Positions 12,701 through 27,889 of a stretch of 64,000 nucleotides of DNA are shown here, piece by piece. The translations under genes were made by a program, and so were the position numbers. Every line of letters starts with the position of its first letter. Positions within the stretch are counted from its first letter, which is position 1. Below the pieces are notes generated by a model. The model saw nothing but the letters and a program-made list of their open reading frames with translations, ran no database searches and was not told the origin of the DNA. The stretch covers positions 248,001-312,000 of the forward strand of contig NW_026893681.1 of the NCBI RefSeq assembly GCF_032452875.1, read 5' to 3'. This DNA comes from Bos javanicus. Its lineage: Eukaryota; Chordata; Mammalia; Artiodactyla; Bovidae.

Positions 12701-14081
12701 GCAGTGATCACGTGGATGATCATGCACTGACCATGCACTGATCACGTAGCTATCATGCATTGATCACTTGGCTGTCATGCACTGATCACGTGGCTGATCA
12801 TACACTGATCACGTGACTGCACATGCACTGATGACATGGCTGATCATACAGTGATCACGTGGCTGATCATGCACTGATCATGTGGTTGATCATGCACTAA
12901 TCACGTTGCTGATCATGCACTGATCAGGTGGCTATCATGCACTGCTTACGAGGCTGATCATGCACTGATCACATGGCAATCATGCACTGATCACGTGTCT
13001 TATCATACACTGATCCGTGACTGATCATGCACTGATCACGTGCCTGATCATGCACTGATCACCTGGCTGATCATGCACTGATCACGAAGCTGATCATACA
13101 CTGATCACGTGACTGCATGCACTGATCATTTCGATGATCATGCATTGATCAAGGGGCTGATCATGCACTGACCACGTGGCTGATCCTACAATGATCACGT
13201 GACTGATCATGCACTGATCACGCGGCTGACCATGCACTGATCACGAAGCTGATCATACACTGATCACGTGACTGTGCATGCACTGATAACGTGGGTGATC
13301 ATGCACTGATCACGTGTTTGATCATGCACTGATCACGTGGCTGATCATACACTGTTCATGTGCCTGATCATGCACTAAATATGTTGCGGATCATGCACTG
13401 ATCACGTAGCTGATCATACACTGATCACCTGGCTGATCATACTCTGATCACCTGGCTGATCAGACACTGATCACGTGGCTGATCATACTCTGAACACGAA
13501 GCTGATCATACACTGATCACGTGACTGCATGCACCGATCAATTGACTGCCCATGCACTGATCACGTGGATGATCATGCGCTGATCATGTGACTGATCATG
13601 CACTAAAAAAATGGCTGATCAAGCCCTGATCACATGACTGATCATGCACTGTTCACGAAGCTGATCTTACAATGATCACGTGACTGTGCATGCACTGATC
13701 ACTTGGCTGATCATGCACAGATCACATGGCTATCATGCACTGATCACTTGATTGTGCATGCAATAATCACGTGGATGATCATGCATTTATCACGTGGCTG
13801 ATCATGCACTAATCACAAGGGTGATCATGAACTGATCACGTGACTTAGCATGCTGTGATCTCGTGTCTGAATGGTGCTGATCATGTGACTAATCAAGAAC
13901 TGATCACGTGGCTATCATGCACTGATCACGTGGCTGATCATACACTGATCACGTGGCTATCATGCACTGATCACTTGATTGTGCATGCAATAATCACGTG
14001 GATGATCATGCATGTATCACCTGGCTGATCATGCACTAATCACAAGGGTGATCATGAACTGATCACGTGACTTAGCATGCT
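9640..14081 (+). repeat. HOR unit U3 (4442 bp), sister of U2
   Basis: Nearly the same length and variant order as U2, including the short variable segment, the extra TAATCCCGTGG monomer near 12230 and the CTGATCTTACAATG variant near 13663. Differences include GATCCGTGAC near 13014, where U1 and U2 have GATCCTTGAC, and full-length GCTGATCATGC near 11559 and 11200, where most copies have the shorter GCTATCATGC. The close match to the adjacent unit points to local duplication or conversion between neighbours. Confidence 0.88.
9715..9959 (+). repeat. Island, copy 3
   Basis: Third occurrence. Read by eye it is the same as copy 1, with inverted-repeat start, 46-bp repeats and five CAGCTG sites all intact. 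Confidence 0.9.
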
Positions 14082-14156
14082 GTGATCTCGGGTCTGAGTG
14101 GTGCTAATCATGTGACTAATCAAGAACTGATCACGTGGCTCTCATGCACTGATGAT
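13728..14156 (+). repeat. 227-bp tandem pair before island 4
   Basis: Landmarks at 13855 and 14082. The two copies keep their distinct diagnostic bases, so they have not homogenised each other. Confidence 0.83.
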
Positions 14157-17100
14157 GTGCCTCAGGAGGCAATAACCAAAGAGCTGAGCAGGCACGAATC
14201 ACGCAATCAGCAGGCAATAATCATGGACCTCAGCTGTGATGAATCATGCTGCTCAGCTGGCAATCATCAAGCAGCTGAATAGGCAGGAATCAGACGGCTC
14301 AGCTGGCCATTGTCAAGCAGATGAGCAGGCAGGAATCACGCAGCTCAGCTGGCAATTGTCAAGCAGCGGAGCAGACAGGAAAAACGGAGCTCAGTAGGCC
14401 CTGATCACGTGACTGAGCACACACTGATCACGTGACTGATAATGAACTGATCACGAGGCTATAATGCACTGATCACCTGACTGCGCATGCACTGATCATG
14501 TGGATGATCATACACTGATCACGTGGCTGATCACGCAATGATCACGTGACTGATCATGCACTGATCACGTGGCTATCATGCACTGCTCACATGACTGAGC
14601 ATGCACTGATCACGTAGCTATCATGCATTGATCACTTGGCTATCATGCACTAATCACGTGGCTGATCATGCACTGATCACGAAGCTGATCATACACTGAT
14701 CACGGGACTGTGCATGCACTGATCACGTGGCTGATCATGCACTGATCACGTGGCTGATCATGCAATGATAACCTGGCTATCATACACTGATCACGTGACT
14801 GATCATGCACTCTTCACTGGCCTGATCATGCACTGATCCCGTGGCTGATCATGCAATGATCAGGAAGCTGATCATACACTGATCACGTGACTCTGCCTGC
14901 TGTGTGGCTGATCATGCACTGATCACGTGGCTGATCATGCACTGATCACGTGGCTGATCATGCACTGATCACGTGACTGTTCATGCACTGATCACGTGGC
15001 TGATCATACACTTATCACGTGACTGATAATGCACTGATCTCGTGCCTGATTATGCACTGATCACGAAGCTGACCATACACTGACTGTGCATGCACTCATC
15101 ACGTGGCTGATAATGCACTGATCACGTGGCTGATCATACACTGATCACGTGGCTGATCATGCACTGATCACGTGTCTGATCATCCACTGATTTGAAGCTG
15201 ATCATAGACTGATCACGTGATTCCTGCACTGATCACGGGGCTGATCATGCACATATCAAGTGGCTGATCAAGCACTGATCACGTGACTGATCATTCACTG
15301 ATCACGTGACTGATCATGCACTGATCACGTGGCTGATCATGCACTAATCACGTAGCTGATCATATACTGATCACGTGACTGTGCATGCACTGATAACTTG
15401 GCTGATCATGCCCTGATCACGAGGCTGATCATGCACTGATCACATGGCTGATCATACACTGATCACGTGCCTGATCATGCACTAATCACGTTGCGGAACC
15501 TGCACTATTCACGTGGCTGATCATACACTGATCACGTGGCTGACCATACTCTGATCACGTGGCTGATCATACACTGATCACGCGGCTGATCATGCACTGA
15601 TCACGTGTCTATCATGCACTAATCACGTGAATGCGCATGAACTGATCACTTACCTGTTCATGCAGTGATTCCGTGGCTATCATGCACTGATCACGTGGCT
15701 GATCATGCACTGATCACATGACTGATTAAGCACTGATCGCGTAGCTATAATGCACTGATCACATGACTGCGCATGCCATGATCATGTGACTGATCATGCA
15801 CTGATCACGTGGCTATCATGCACTGATAACGTGGCTTATCATGCAGTGATCATGTGACTGATTATGCACTGATCGAGAAGCTATCATGCACTGATCACAT
15901 GACAGCTCATGCCATGATCGCGTGACTGATCATGCACTGATCACGTGGCTATCATGCACTGATCATATGGCTAATCATACATTGATCACCTAAATAATCA
16001 TGCACTCATCCCGGGGCGGTCTTGCACTGATCACGTGGCTGATCAGGCACTGATAACTTAGCTATCATGCACTGATCACATGACTGCGCAAGAACTGTTC
16101 ACGTGGATATCATACACTGGACACGTGACAGATCATGCACTGATCACGTGACTGATCATGCACTGATCTGGTGGCTATCATGCATTGATCACGTGATTGG
16201 TCATACACAGATCACGTGACTGATCATGCACTGATCACGTGACTGCACATGCACTGATCATGTAAATGTAGGCAATGATCACATGGCTATCATGCACTGA
16301 TCACGTGGCTGATCATGCACTGATCATGAGACTGAGCATGCACTGATCACGTAGCTATCATGCATTGATCAATTGGCTATCATGCACTGATCACGTGGCT
16401 GATCATACACTGATCACGTGGCTGATCATGCACTAATCACGTTGCTTATCATGCACTGATCAGGTGGCTATCATGCACTGATCACGTGGCTGATCATGCA
16501 CTGCTCACATGGCTGATCGTACACTGATCACGTGGCTGATCATGCACTAATCACGTTCCTTATCCTGCAATGATCAGGTTGCTATCATGCACTGATCACA
16601 TGGCTGATCATACACTGATCAGGTGACTGCGCATGCACTGATCACATGACTGATCATGCACTGATCATGTGGCTGATCATGCACTGATAAGCTGGCTATC
16701 ATACACTGATCAGGTGACTGATCATGCACTCTTCACGTGCCTGATCATGCACTGATCACGTGGCTGATCATGCACTGAATACGAAGCTGATCATACACTG
16801 ATCACGTGACTGTGCATGCACTGATAACTTGGCTGGTCATGCACTAATCACATTGCCGATCATGCACTGATCACGTGACTGATCATGCACTGATCTGGTG
16901 CCTATCAGGCATTGATCCCGTGGTTGATCATACACTGATCACATGACTGATCATGCACTGATCACCTGGCTATCATGCACTGATCACGTAGCTGATCATG
17001 CACTGATCAAGTGATTGAACATGCACTGAAGACGTGACTGATCCTGCACTAATCACATGGCTATCATGCACTGATCATGTGACTGCGCATCCACTGATCT

Positions 17101-18673
17101 CGAGGATGATCGTACACTGATCACGTGGCTGATCAGGAACTGATCACATGACTGACCATACAGTGATCACGTGTCTGAATATTGCTGATCATGTTATTGA
17201 TCATGTGCTGATCAGGTGTGTATCATGCACTGATCACCTGACTGCGCATGCACTGACCATGTAACTGTAGGCAATTATCACATGGCTATCATGCAGTGAT
17301 CACGTGGATGATCATGCACTGACCATGCACTGATCACGTAGCTATCATGCATTGATCACTTGGCTGTCATGCACTGATCACGTGGCTGATCATACACTGA
17401 TCACGTGACTGCACATGCACTGATGACATGGCTGATCATACAGTGATCACGTGGCTGATCATGCACTGATCATGTGGTTGATCATGCACTAATCACGTTG
17501 CTGATCATGCACTGATCAGGTGTCTATCATGCACTGCTTACGAGGCTGATCATGCACTGATCACATGGCAATCATGCACTGATCACGTGTCTTATCATAC
17601 ACTGATCCTTGACTGATCATGCACTGATCACGTGCCTGATCATTCACTGATCACCTGGCTGATCATGCACTGATCACGAAGCTGATCATACACTGATCAC
17701 GTGACTGCATGCACTGATCATTTCGATGATCATGCATTGATCAAGGGGCTGATCATGCACTGACCACGTGGCTGATCCTACAATGATCACGTGACTGATC
17801 ATGCACTGATCACGCGGCTGACCATGCACTGATCACGAAGCTGATCATACACTGATCACGTGACTGTGCATGCACTGATAACGTGGGTGATCATGCACTG
17901 ATCACGTGTTTGATCATGCACTGATCACGTGGCTGATCATACACTGTTCATGTGCCTGATCATGCACTAAATATGTTGCGGATCATGCACTGATCACGTA
18001 GCTGATCATACACTGATCACCTGGCTGATCATACTCTGATCACCTGGCTGATCAGACACTGATCACGTGGCTGATCATACTCTGAACACGAAGCTGATCA
18101 TACACTGATCACGTGACTGCATGCACCGATCAATTGACTGCCCATGCACTGATCACGTGGATGATCATGCGCTGATCATGTGACTGATCATGCACTAAAA
18201 AAATGGCTGATCAAGCCCTGATCACATGACTGATCATGCACTGTTCACGAAGCTGATCATACAATTATCACGTGACTGTGCATGCACTGATCACTTGGCT
18301 GATCATGCACAGATCACATGGCTATCATGCACTGATCACTTGATTGTGCATGCAATAATCACGTGGATGATCATGCATTTATCACGTGGCTGATCATGCA
18401 CTAATCACAAGGGTGATCATGAACTGATCACGTGACTTAGCATGCTGTGATCTCGTGTCTGAATGGTGCTGATCATGTGACTAATCAAGAACTGATCACG
18501 TGGCTATCATGCACTGATCACGTGGCTGATCATACACTGATCACGTGGCTATCATGCACTGATCACTTGATTGTGCATGCAATAATCACGTGGATGATCA
18601 TGCATGTATCACCTGGCTGATCATGCACTAATCACAAGGGTGATCATGAACTGATCACGTGACTTAGCATGCT
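14082..18673 (+). repeat. HOR unit U4 (4592 bp)
   Basis: A long-form unit. The variable segment (about 14920-15190) is expanded as in U1 but with its own mixture of monomers, for example GATCTCGTGCC near 15037 and CACTCATCACG near 15093. It lacks the extra TAATCCCGTGG monomer of U2 and U3 near 16840. Private changes include GCGGAACCTGC near 15493 (shared with U5, elsewhere GCGGAACATGC), GATCGAGAAGC near 15871 and TACAATTATC near 18260. It looks like a U1-type copy with some exchange with U5. Confidence 0.87.
14157..14401 (+). repeat. Island, copy 4
   Basis: Fourth occurrence, unchanged by eye relative to copy 1, in a unit (U4) whose variable segment is quite different from its neighbours. 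Island constancy and flank variability are thus seen side by side. Confidence 0.9.
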
Positions 18674-18748
18674 GTGATCTCGGGTCTGAGTGGTGCTAAT
18701 CATGTGACTAATCAAGAACTGATCACGTGGCTCTCATGCACTGATGAT
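18320..18748 (+). repeat. 227-bp tandem pair before island 5
   Basis: Landmarks at 18447 and 18674. It has the standard arrangement. Confidence 0.83.
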
Positions 18749-18993
18749 GTGCCTCAGGAGGCAATAACCAAAGAGCTGAGCAGGCACGAATCACGCAATC
18801 AGCAGGCAATAATCATGGACCTCAGCTGTGATGAATCATGCTGCTCAGCTGGCAATCATCAAGCAGCTGAATAGGCAGGAATCAGACGGCTCAGCTGGCC
18901 ATTGTCAAGCAGATGAGCAGGCAGGAATCACGCAGCTCAGCTGGCAATTGTCAAGCAGCGGAGCAGACAGGAAAAACGGAGCTCAGTAGGCCC
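18749..18993 (+). repeat. Island, copy 5
   Basis: Fifth occurrence, intact at the head of the heavily rearranged unit U5. None of the gains and losses in that unit touches the island. Confidence 0.9.
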
Positions 18994-19836
18994 TGATCAC
19001 GTGACTGAGCACACACTGATCACGTGACTGATAATGAACTGATCACGAGGCTATAATGCACTGATCACCTGACTGCGCATGCACTGATCATGTGGATGAT
19101 CATACACTGATCACGTGGCTGATCACGCAATGATCACGTGACTGATCATGCACTGATCACGTGGCTATCATGCACTGCTCACATGACTGAGCATGCACTG
19201 ATCACGTAGCTATCATGCATTGATCACTTGGCTATCATGCACTAATCACGTGGCTGATCATGCACTGATCACGAAGCTGATCATACACTGATCACGGGAC
19301 TGTGCATGCACTGATCACGTGGCTGATCATGCACTGATCACGTGGCTGATCATGCAATGATAACCTGGCTATCATACACTGATCACGTGACTGATCATGC
19401 ACTCTTCACTGGCCTGATCATGCACTGATCCCGTGGCTGATCATGCAATGATCAGGAAGCTGATCATACACTGATCACGTGACTCTGCCTGCTGTGTGGC
19501 TGATCATGCACTGATCACGTGGCTGATCATACACTGATCACGTCGCTGATCATGCACTGATCACCGTGCGGATCATGAACTGATCACGTGGCTGTTCATG
19601 CACTGATCACGTGGCTGATCATGCACTGATCACGTCGCTGATCATGCACTGATCACCGTGCGGATCATGCACTGATCACGTGGCTGATCATGCACTGATC
19701 ACGTGGCTGATCATACACTTATCAAATTACTGATAATGCACTGATCACGTGCCTGATTATGCACTGATCACGAAGCTGACCATACACTGACTGTGCATGC
19801 ACTCTTCACTGGCCTGATAATGCACTGATCACGTGG

Positions 19837-20242
19837 CTGATCATGCACTGATCACCTGGCTGATCATACACTGATCACGTGGCTGATCATGCACTGATCA
19901 CGTGTCTGATCATCCACTGATTTGAAGCTGATCATAGACTGATCACGTGATTCCTGCACTGATCACGGGGCTGATCATGCACATATCAAGTGGCTGATCA
20001 AGCACTGATCACGTGACTGATCATTCACTGATCACGTGGCTGATCATGCACTGATCACCTGGCTGATCATGCACTGATCACGTGGCTGATCATGCACTGA
20101 TCACGTGTCTGATCATCCACTGATTTGAAGCTGATCATAGACTGATCACGTGATTCCTGCACTGATCACGGGGCTGATCATGCACATATCACGTGGCTGA
20201 TCAAGCACTGATCACGTGACTGATCATTCACTGATCACGTGA
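19837..20242 (+). repeat. 203-bp tandem duplication in U5
   Basis: A block beginning CTGATCATGCACTGATCACC at 19837 restarts at 20040. CATCCACTGATTTGAAGC, which occurs once in other units, is at 19911 and 20114. The first copy has CATATCAAGTGG and the second CATATCACGTGG, matching two different unit types (U1/U4 against U2/U3). This suggests exchange between units rather than slippage. Confidence 0.85.
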
Positions 20243-22912
20243 CTGATCATGCCCTGATCACGAGGCTGATCATGCACTGATCACATGGCTGATCATACAC
20301 TGATCACGTGCCTGATCATGCACTAATCACGTTGCGGAACCTGCACTATTCACGTGGCTGATCATACACTGATCACGTGGCTGACCATACTCTGATCACG
20401 TGGCTGATCATACACTGATCACGCGGCTGATCATGCACTGATCACGTGTCTATCATGCACTAATCACGTGAATGCGCATGAACTGATCACTTACCTGTTC
20501 ATGCAGTGATTCCGTGGCTATCATGCACTGATCACGTGGCTGATCATGCACTGATCACATGACTGATTAAGCACTGATCGCGTAGCTATAATGCACTGAT
20601 CACATGACTGCGCATGCCATGATCATGTGACTGATCATGCACTGATCACGTGGCTATCATGCACTGATAACGTGGCTGATCATGCAGTGATCATGTGACT
20701 GATTATGCACTGATCGCGAAGCTATCATGCACTGATCACATGACAGCTCATGCCATGATCGCGTGACTGATCATGCACTGATCACGTGGCTATCATGCAC
20801 TGATCATATGGCTAATCATACATTGATCACCTAAATAATCATGCACTCATCCCGGGGCGGTCTTGCACTGATCACGTGGCTGATCAGGCACTGATAACTT
20901 AGCTATCATGCACTGATCACATGACTGCGCAAGAACTGTTCACGTGGATATCATACACTGGACACGTGACAGATCATGCACTGATCACGTGACTGATCAT
21001 GCACTGATCTGGTGGCTATCATGCATTGATCAAGTGATTGGTCATACACAGATCACGTGACTGATCATGCACTGATCACGTGACTGCACATGCACTGATC
21101 ATGTAAATGTAGGCAATGATCACATGGCTATCATGCACTGATCACGTGGCTGATCATGCACTGATCATGAGACTGAGCATGCACTGATCACGTAGCTATC
21201 ATGCATTGATCAATTGGCTATCATGCACTGATCACGTGGCTGATCATACACTGATCACGTGGCTGATCATGCACTGCTCACATGGCTGATCGTACACTGA
21301 TCACGTGGCTGATCATGCACTAATCACGTTCCTTATCCTGCAATGATCTGGTTGCTATCATGCACTGATCACATGGCTGATCATACACTGATCAGGTGAC
21401 TGCGCATGCACTGATCACATGACTGATCATGCACTGATCATGTGGCTGATCATGCACTGATAAGCTGGCTATCATACACTGATCAGGTGACTGATCATGC
21501 ACTCTTCACGTGCCTGATCATGCACTGATCACGTGGCTGATCATGCACTGAATACGAAGCTGATCATACACTGATCACGTGACTGTGCATGCACTGATAA
21601 CTTGGCTGGTCATGCACTAATCCCGTGGCTGATCATGCACTAATCACATTGCCGATCATGCACTGATCACGTGACTGATCATGCACTGATCTGGTGCCTA
21701 TCATGCACTGATCCCGTGGCTGATCATGCACTGATCACGTGACTGATCCTGCACTGATCACATGGCTATCATGCACTGATCATGTGACTGCGCATCCACT
21801 GATCTCGAGGATGATCGTACACTGATCACGTGGCTGATCAGGAGCTGATCACATGACTGACCATACAGTGATCACGTGTCTGAATATTGCTGATCATGTT
21901 ATTGATCATGTGCTGATCAGGTGTGTATCATGCACTGATCACCTGACTGCGCATGCACTGACCATGTAACTGTAGGCAATTATCACATGGCTATCATGCA
22001 GTGATCACGTGGATGATCATGCACTGACCATGCACTGATCACGTAGCTATCATGCATTGATCACTTGGCTGTCATGCACTGATCACGTGGCTGATCATAC
22101 ACTGATCACGTGACTGCACATGCACTGATGACATGGCTGATCATACAGTGATCACGTGGCTGATCATGCACTGATCATGTGGTTGATCATGCACTAATCA
22201 CGTTGCTGATCATGCACTGATCAGGTGGCTATCATGCACTGCTTATGAGGCTGATCATGCACTGATCACATGGCAATCATGCACTGATCACGTGTCTTAT
22301 CATACACTGATCATTTCGATGATCATGCATTGATCAAGGGGCTGATCATGCACTGACCACGTGGCTGATCCTACAATGATCACGTGACTGATCATGCACT
22401 GATCACGCGGCTGACCATGCACTGATCACGAAGCTGATCATACACTGATCACGTGACTGTGCATGCACTGATAACGTGGGTGATCATGCACTGATCACGT
22501 GTTTGATCATGCACTGATCACGTGGCTGATCATACACTGTTCATGTGCCTGATCATGCACTAAATATGTTGCGGATCATGCACTGATCACGTAGCTGATC
22601 ATACACTGATCACCTGGCTGATCATACTCTGATCACCTGGCTGATCAGACACTGATCACGTGGCTGATCATACTCTGAACACGAAGCTGATCATACACTG
22701 ATCACGTGACTGCATGCACTGATCAATTGACTGCCCATGCACTGATCACGTGGATGATCATGCGCTGATCATGTGACTGATCATGCACTAAAAAAATGGC
22801 TGATCAAGCCCTGATCACATGACTGATCATGCACTGTTCACGAAGCTGATCATACAATGATCACGTGACTGTGCATGCACTGATCACTTGGCTGATCATG
22901 CACAGATCACAT

Positions 22913-23341
22913 GGCTATCATGCACTGATCACTTGATTGTGCATGCAATAATCACGTGGATGATCATGCATTTATCACGTGGCTGATCATGCACTAATCA
23001 CAAGGGTGATCATGAACTGATCACGTGACTTAGCATGCTGTGATCTCGTGTCTGAATGGTGCTGATCATGTGACTAATCAAGAACTGATCACGTGGCTAT
23101 CATGCACTGTTCACGTGGCTGATCATACACTGATCACGTGGCTATCATGCACTGATCACTTGATTGTGCATGCAATAATCACGTGGATGATCATGCATGT
23201 ATCACCTGGCTGATCATGCACTAATCACAAGGGTGATCATGAACTGATCACGTGACTTAGCATGCTGTGATCTCGGGTCTGAGTGGTGCTAATCATGTGA
23301 CTAATCAAGAACTGATCACGTGGCTCTCATGCACTGATGAT
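22913..23341 (+). repeat. 227-bp tandem pair before island 6
   Basis: Landmarks at 23040 and 23267. CACTGTTCACG near 23106 replaces CACTGATCACG, a change also seen before island 12 (near 50552). Confidence 0.83.
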
Positions 23342-26300
23342 GTGCCTCAGGAGGCAATAACCAAAGAGCTGAGCAGGCACGAATCACGCAATCAGCAGGC
23401 AATAATCATGGACCTCAGCTGTGATGAATCATGCTGCTCAGCTGGCAATCATCAAGCAGCTGAATAGGCAGGAATCAGACGGCTCAGCTGGCCATTGTCA
23501 AGCAGATGAGCAGGCAGGAATCACGCAGCTCAGCTGGCAATTGTCAAGCAGCGGAGCAGACAGGAAAAACGGAGCTCAGTAGGCCCTGATCACGTGACTG
23601 AGCACACACTGATCACGTGACTGATAATGAACTGATCACGAGGCTATAATGCACTGATCACCTGACTGCGCATGCACTGATCATGTGGATGATCATACAC
23701 TGATCACGTGGCTGATCACGCAATGATCACGTGACTGATCATGCACTGATCACGTGGCTATCATGCACTGCTCACATGACTGAGCATGCACTGATCACGT
23801 AGCTATCATGCATTGATCACTTGGCTATCATGCACTAATCACGTGGCTGATCATGCACTGATCACGAAGCTGATCATACACTGATCACGGGACTGTGCAT
23901 GCACTGATCACGTGGCTGATCATGCACTGATCACGTGGCTGATCATGCAATGATAACCTGGCTATCATACACTGATCACGTGACTGATCATGCACTCTTC
24001 ACTGGCCTGATCATGCACTGATCCCGTGGCTGATCATGCAATGATCAGGAAGCTGATCATACACTGATCACGTGACTCTGCCTGCTGTGTGGCTGATCAT
24101 GCACTGATCACGTGGCTGATCATACACTGATCACGTCGCTGATCATGCACTGATCACCGTGCGGATCATGAACTGATCACGTGGCTGATCATACACTGAT
24201 CACGTGGCTGTTCATGCACTGATCACGTGGCTGATCATACACTTATCAAATTACTGATAATGCACTGATCACGTGCCTGATTATGCACTGATCACGAAGC
24301 TGACCATACACTGACTGTGCATGCACTGATCACGTGGCTGATAATGCACTGATCACGTGGCTGATCATGCACTGATCACCTGGCTGATCATACACTGATC
24401 ACGTGGCTGATCATGCACTGATCACGTGTCTGATCATCCACTGATTTGAAGCTGATCATAGACTGATCACGTGATTCCTGCACTGATCACGGGGCTGATC
24501 ATGCACATATCAAGTGGCTGATCAAGCACTGATCACGTGACTGATCATTCACTGATCACGTGACTGATCATGCACTGATCACGTGGTGATCATGCACTAA
24601 TCACGTAGCTGATCATATACTGATCACGTGACTGTGCATGCACTGATAACTTGGCTGATCATGCCCTGATCACGAGGCTGATCATGCACTGATCACATGG
24701 CTGATCATACACTGATCACGTGCCTGATCATGCACTAATCACGTTGCGGAACATGCACTATTCACGTGGCTGATCATACACTGATCACGTGGCTGACCAT
24801 ACTCTGATCACGTGGCTGATCATACACTGATCACGCGGCTGATCATGCACTGATCACGTGTCTATCATGCACTAATCACGTGAATGCGCATGAACTGATC
24901 ACTTACCTGTTCATGCAGTGATTCCGTGGCTATCATGCACTGATCACGTGGCTGATCATGCACTGATCACATGACTGATTAAGCACTGATCGCGTAGCTA
25001 TAATGCACTGATCACATGACTGCGCATGCCATGATCATGTGACTGATCATGCACTGATCACGTGGCTATCATGCACTGATAACGTGGCTGATCATGCAGT
25101 GATCATGTGACTGATTATGCACTGATCGCGAAGCTATCATGCACTGATCACATGACAGCTCATGCCATGATCGCGTGACTGATCATGCACTGATCACGTG
25201 GCTATCATGCACTGATCATATGGCTAATCATACATTGATCACCTAAATAATCATGCACTCATCCCGGGGCGGTCTTGCACTGATCACGTGGCTGATCAGG
25301 CACTGATAACTTAGCTATCATGCACTGATCACATGACTGCGCAAGAACTGTTCACGTGGATATCATACACTGGACACGTGACAGATCATGCACTGATCAC
25401 GTGACTGATCATGCACTGATCTGGTGGCTATCATGCATTGATCACGTGATTGGTCATACACAGATCACGTGACTGATCATGCACTGATCACGTGACTGCA
25501 CATGCACTGATCATGTAAATGTAGGCAATGATCACATGGCTATCATGCACTGATCACGTGGCTGATCATGCACTGATCATGAGACTGAGCATGCACTGAT
25601 CACGTAGCTATCATGCATTGATCAATTGGCTATCATGCACTGATCACGTGGCTGATCATACACTGATCACGTGGCTGATCATGCACTAATCACGTTGCTT
25701 ATCATGCACTGATCAGGTGGCTATCATGCACTGATCACGTGGCTGATCATGCACTGCTCACATGGCTGATCGTACACTGATCACGTGGCTGATCATGCAC
25801 TAATCACGTTCCTTATCCTGCAATGATCAGGTTGCTATCATGCACTGATCACATGGCTGATCATACACTGATCAGGTGACTGCGCATGCACTGATCACAT
25901 GACTGATCATGCACTGATCATGTGGCTGATCATGCACTGATAAGCTGGCTATCATACACTGATCAGGTGACTGATCATGCACTCTTCACGTGCCTGATCA
26001 TGCACTGATCACGTGGCTGATCATGCACTGAATACGAAGCTGATCATACACTCATCACGTGACTGTGCATGCACTGATAACTTGGCTGGTCATGCACTAA
26101 TCACATTGCCGATCATGCACTGATCACGTGACTGATCATGCACTGATCTGGTGCCTATCAGGCATTGATCCCGTGGTTGATCATACACTGATCACATGAC
26201 TGATCATGCACTGATCACCTGGCTATCATGCACTGATCACGTAGCTGATCATGCACTGATCAAGTGATTGAACATGCACTGAAGACGTGACTGATCCTGC

Positions 26301-27814
26301 ACTAATCACATGGCTATCATGCACTGATCATGTGACTGCGCATCCACTGATCTCGAGGATGATCGTACACTGATCACGTGGCTGATCAGGAACTGATCAC
26401 ATGACTGACCATACAGTGATCACGTGTCTGAATATTGCTGATCATGTTATTGATCATGTGCTGATCAGGTGTGTATCATGCACTGATCACCTGACTGCGC
26501 ATGCACTGACCATGTAACTGTAGGCAATTATCACATGGCTATCATGCAGTGATCACGTGGATGATCATGCACTGACCATGCACTGATCACGTAGCTATCA
26601 TGCATTGATCACTTGGCTGTCATGCACTGATCACGTGGCTGATCATACACTGATCACGTGACTGCACATGCACTGATGACATGGCTGATCATACAGTGAT
26701 CACGTGGCTGATCATGCACTGATCATGTGGTTGATCATGCACTAATCACGTTGCTGATCATGCACTGATCAGGTGGCTATCATGCACTGCTTACGAGGCT
26801 GATCATGCACTGATCACATGGCAATCATGCACTGATCACGTGTCTTATCATACACTGATCATTTCGATGATCATGCATTGATCAAGGGGCTGATCATGCA
26901 CTGACCACGTGGCTGATCCTACAATGATCACGTAACTGATCATGCACTGATCACCCGGCTGACCATGCACTGATCACGAAGCTGATCATACACTCATCAC
27001 GTGACTGTGCATGCACTGATAACGTGGGTGATCATGCACAGATCACGTGTTTGATCATGCACTGATCACGTGGCTGATCATACACTGTTCATGTGCCTGA
27101 TCATGCACTAAATATGTTGCGGATCATGCACTGATCACGTAGCTGATCATACACTGATCACCTGGCTGATCATACTCTGATCACCTGGCTGATCAGACAC
27201 TGATCACGTGGCTGATCATACTCTGAACACGAAGCTGATCATACACTGATCACGTGACTGCATGCACTGATCAATTGACTGCCCATGCACTGATCACGTG
27301 GATGATCATGCGCTGATCATGTGACTGATCATGCACTAAAAAAATGGCTGATCAAGCCCTGATCACATGACTGATCATGCACTGTTCACGAAGCTGATCA
27401 TACAATGATCACGTGACTGTGCATGCACTGATCACTTGGCTGATCATGCACAGATCACATGGCTATCATGCACTGATCACTTGATTGTGCATGCAATAAT
27501 CACGTGGATGATCATGCATTTATCACGTGGCTGATCATGCACTAATCACAAGGGTGATCATGAACTGATCACGTGACTTAGCATGCTGTGATCTCGTGTC
27601 TGAATGGTGCTGATCATGTGACTAATCAAGAACTGATCACGTGGCTATCATGCACTGATCACGTGGCTGATCATACACTGATCACGTGGCTATCATGCAC
27701 TGATCACTTGATTGTGCATGCAATAATCACGTGGATGATCATGCATGTATCACCTGGCTGATCATGCACTAATCACAAGGGTGATCATGAACTGATCACG
27801 TGACTTAGCATGCT
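23267..27814 (+). repeat. HOR unit U6 (4548 bp)
   Basis: A unit with the TTATCAAATTACTG variant in the variable segment (24243), a rare AT-rich monomer also seen in U5, U7, U8, U10-U12 and U14. It carries the 112-bp deletion at about 26857, where CACTGATC joins directly to ATTTCGATG. Private changes include a one-base loss giving CACGTGGTGATC near 24583 and CACCCGGCTGACC near 26951. It shares its length class with U7. Confidence 0.87.
23342..23586 (+). repeat. Island, copy 6
   Basis: Sixth occurrence, unchanged by eye. The flanking 23-mers before it (GTTCACGTGGCTG near 23109) carry a private T. Confidence 0.9.
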
Positions 27815-27889
27815 GTGATCTCGGGTCTGAGTGGTGCTAATCATGTGACTAATCAAGAACTGATCACGTGGCTCTCATGCACTGATGAT
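27461..27889 (+). repeat. 227-bp tandem pair before island 7
   Basis: Landmarks at 27588 and 27815. It has the standard arrangement. Confidence 0.83.

Larger units (their letters stand above)
18674..23266 (+). repeat. HOR unit U5 (4593 bp), internally rearranged
   Basis: Its length matches U4 almost exactly, but its content does not. It has gained a 203-bp tandem duplication (19837-20242) and additional monomers near 19590-19690. It has lost about three monomers near 21265 (the CACGTTGCTTATC stretch present in U4 near 16440), a block near 21700-21760, and 112 bp at about 22309. It is therefore a case where equal length hides several gains and losses. The 112-bp loss is shared with U6, U7 and the 3' part of U11. 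Confidence 0.86.
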
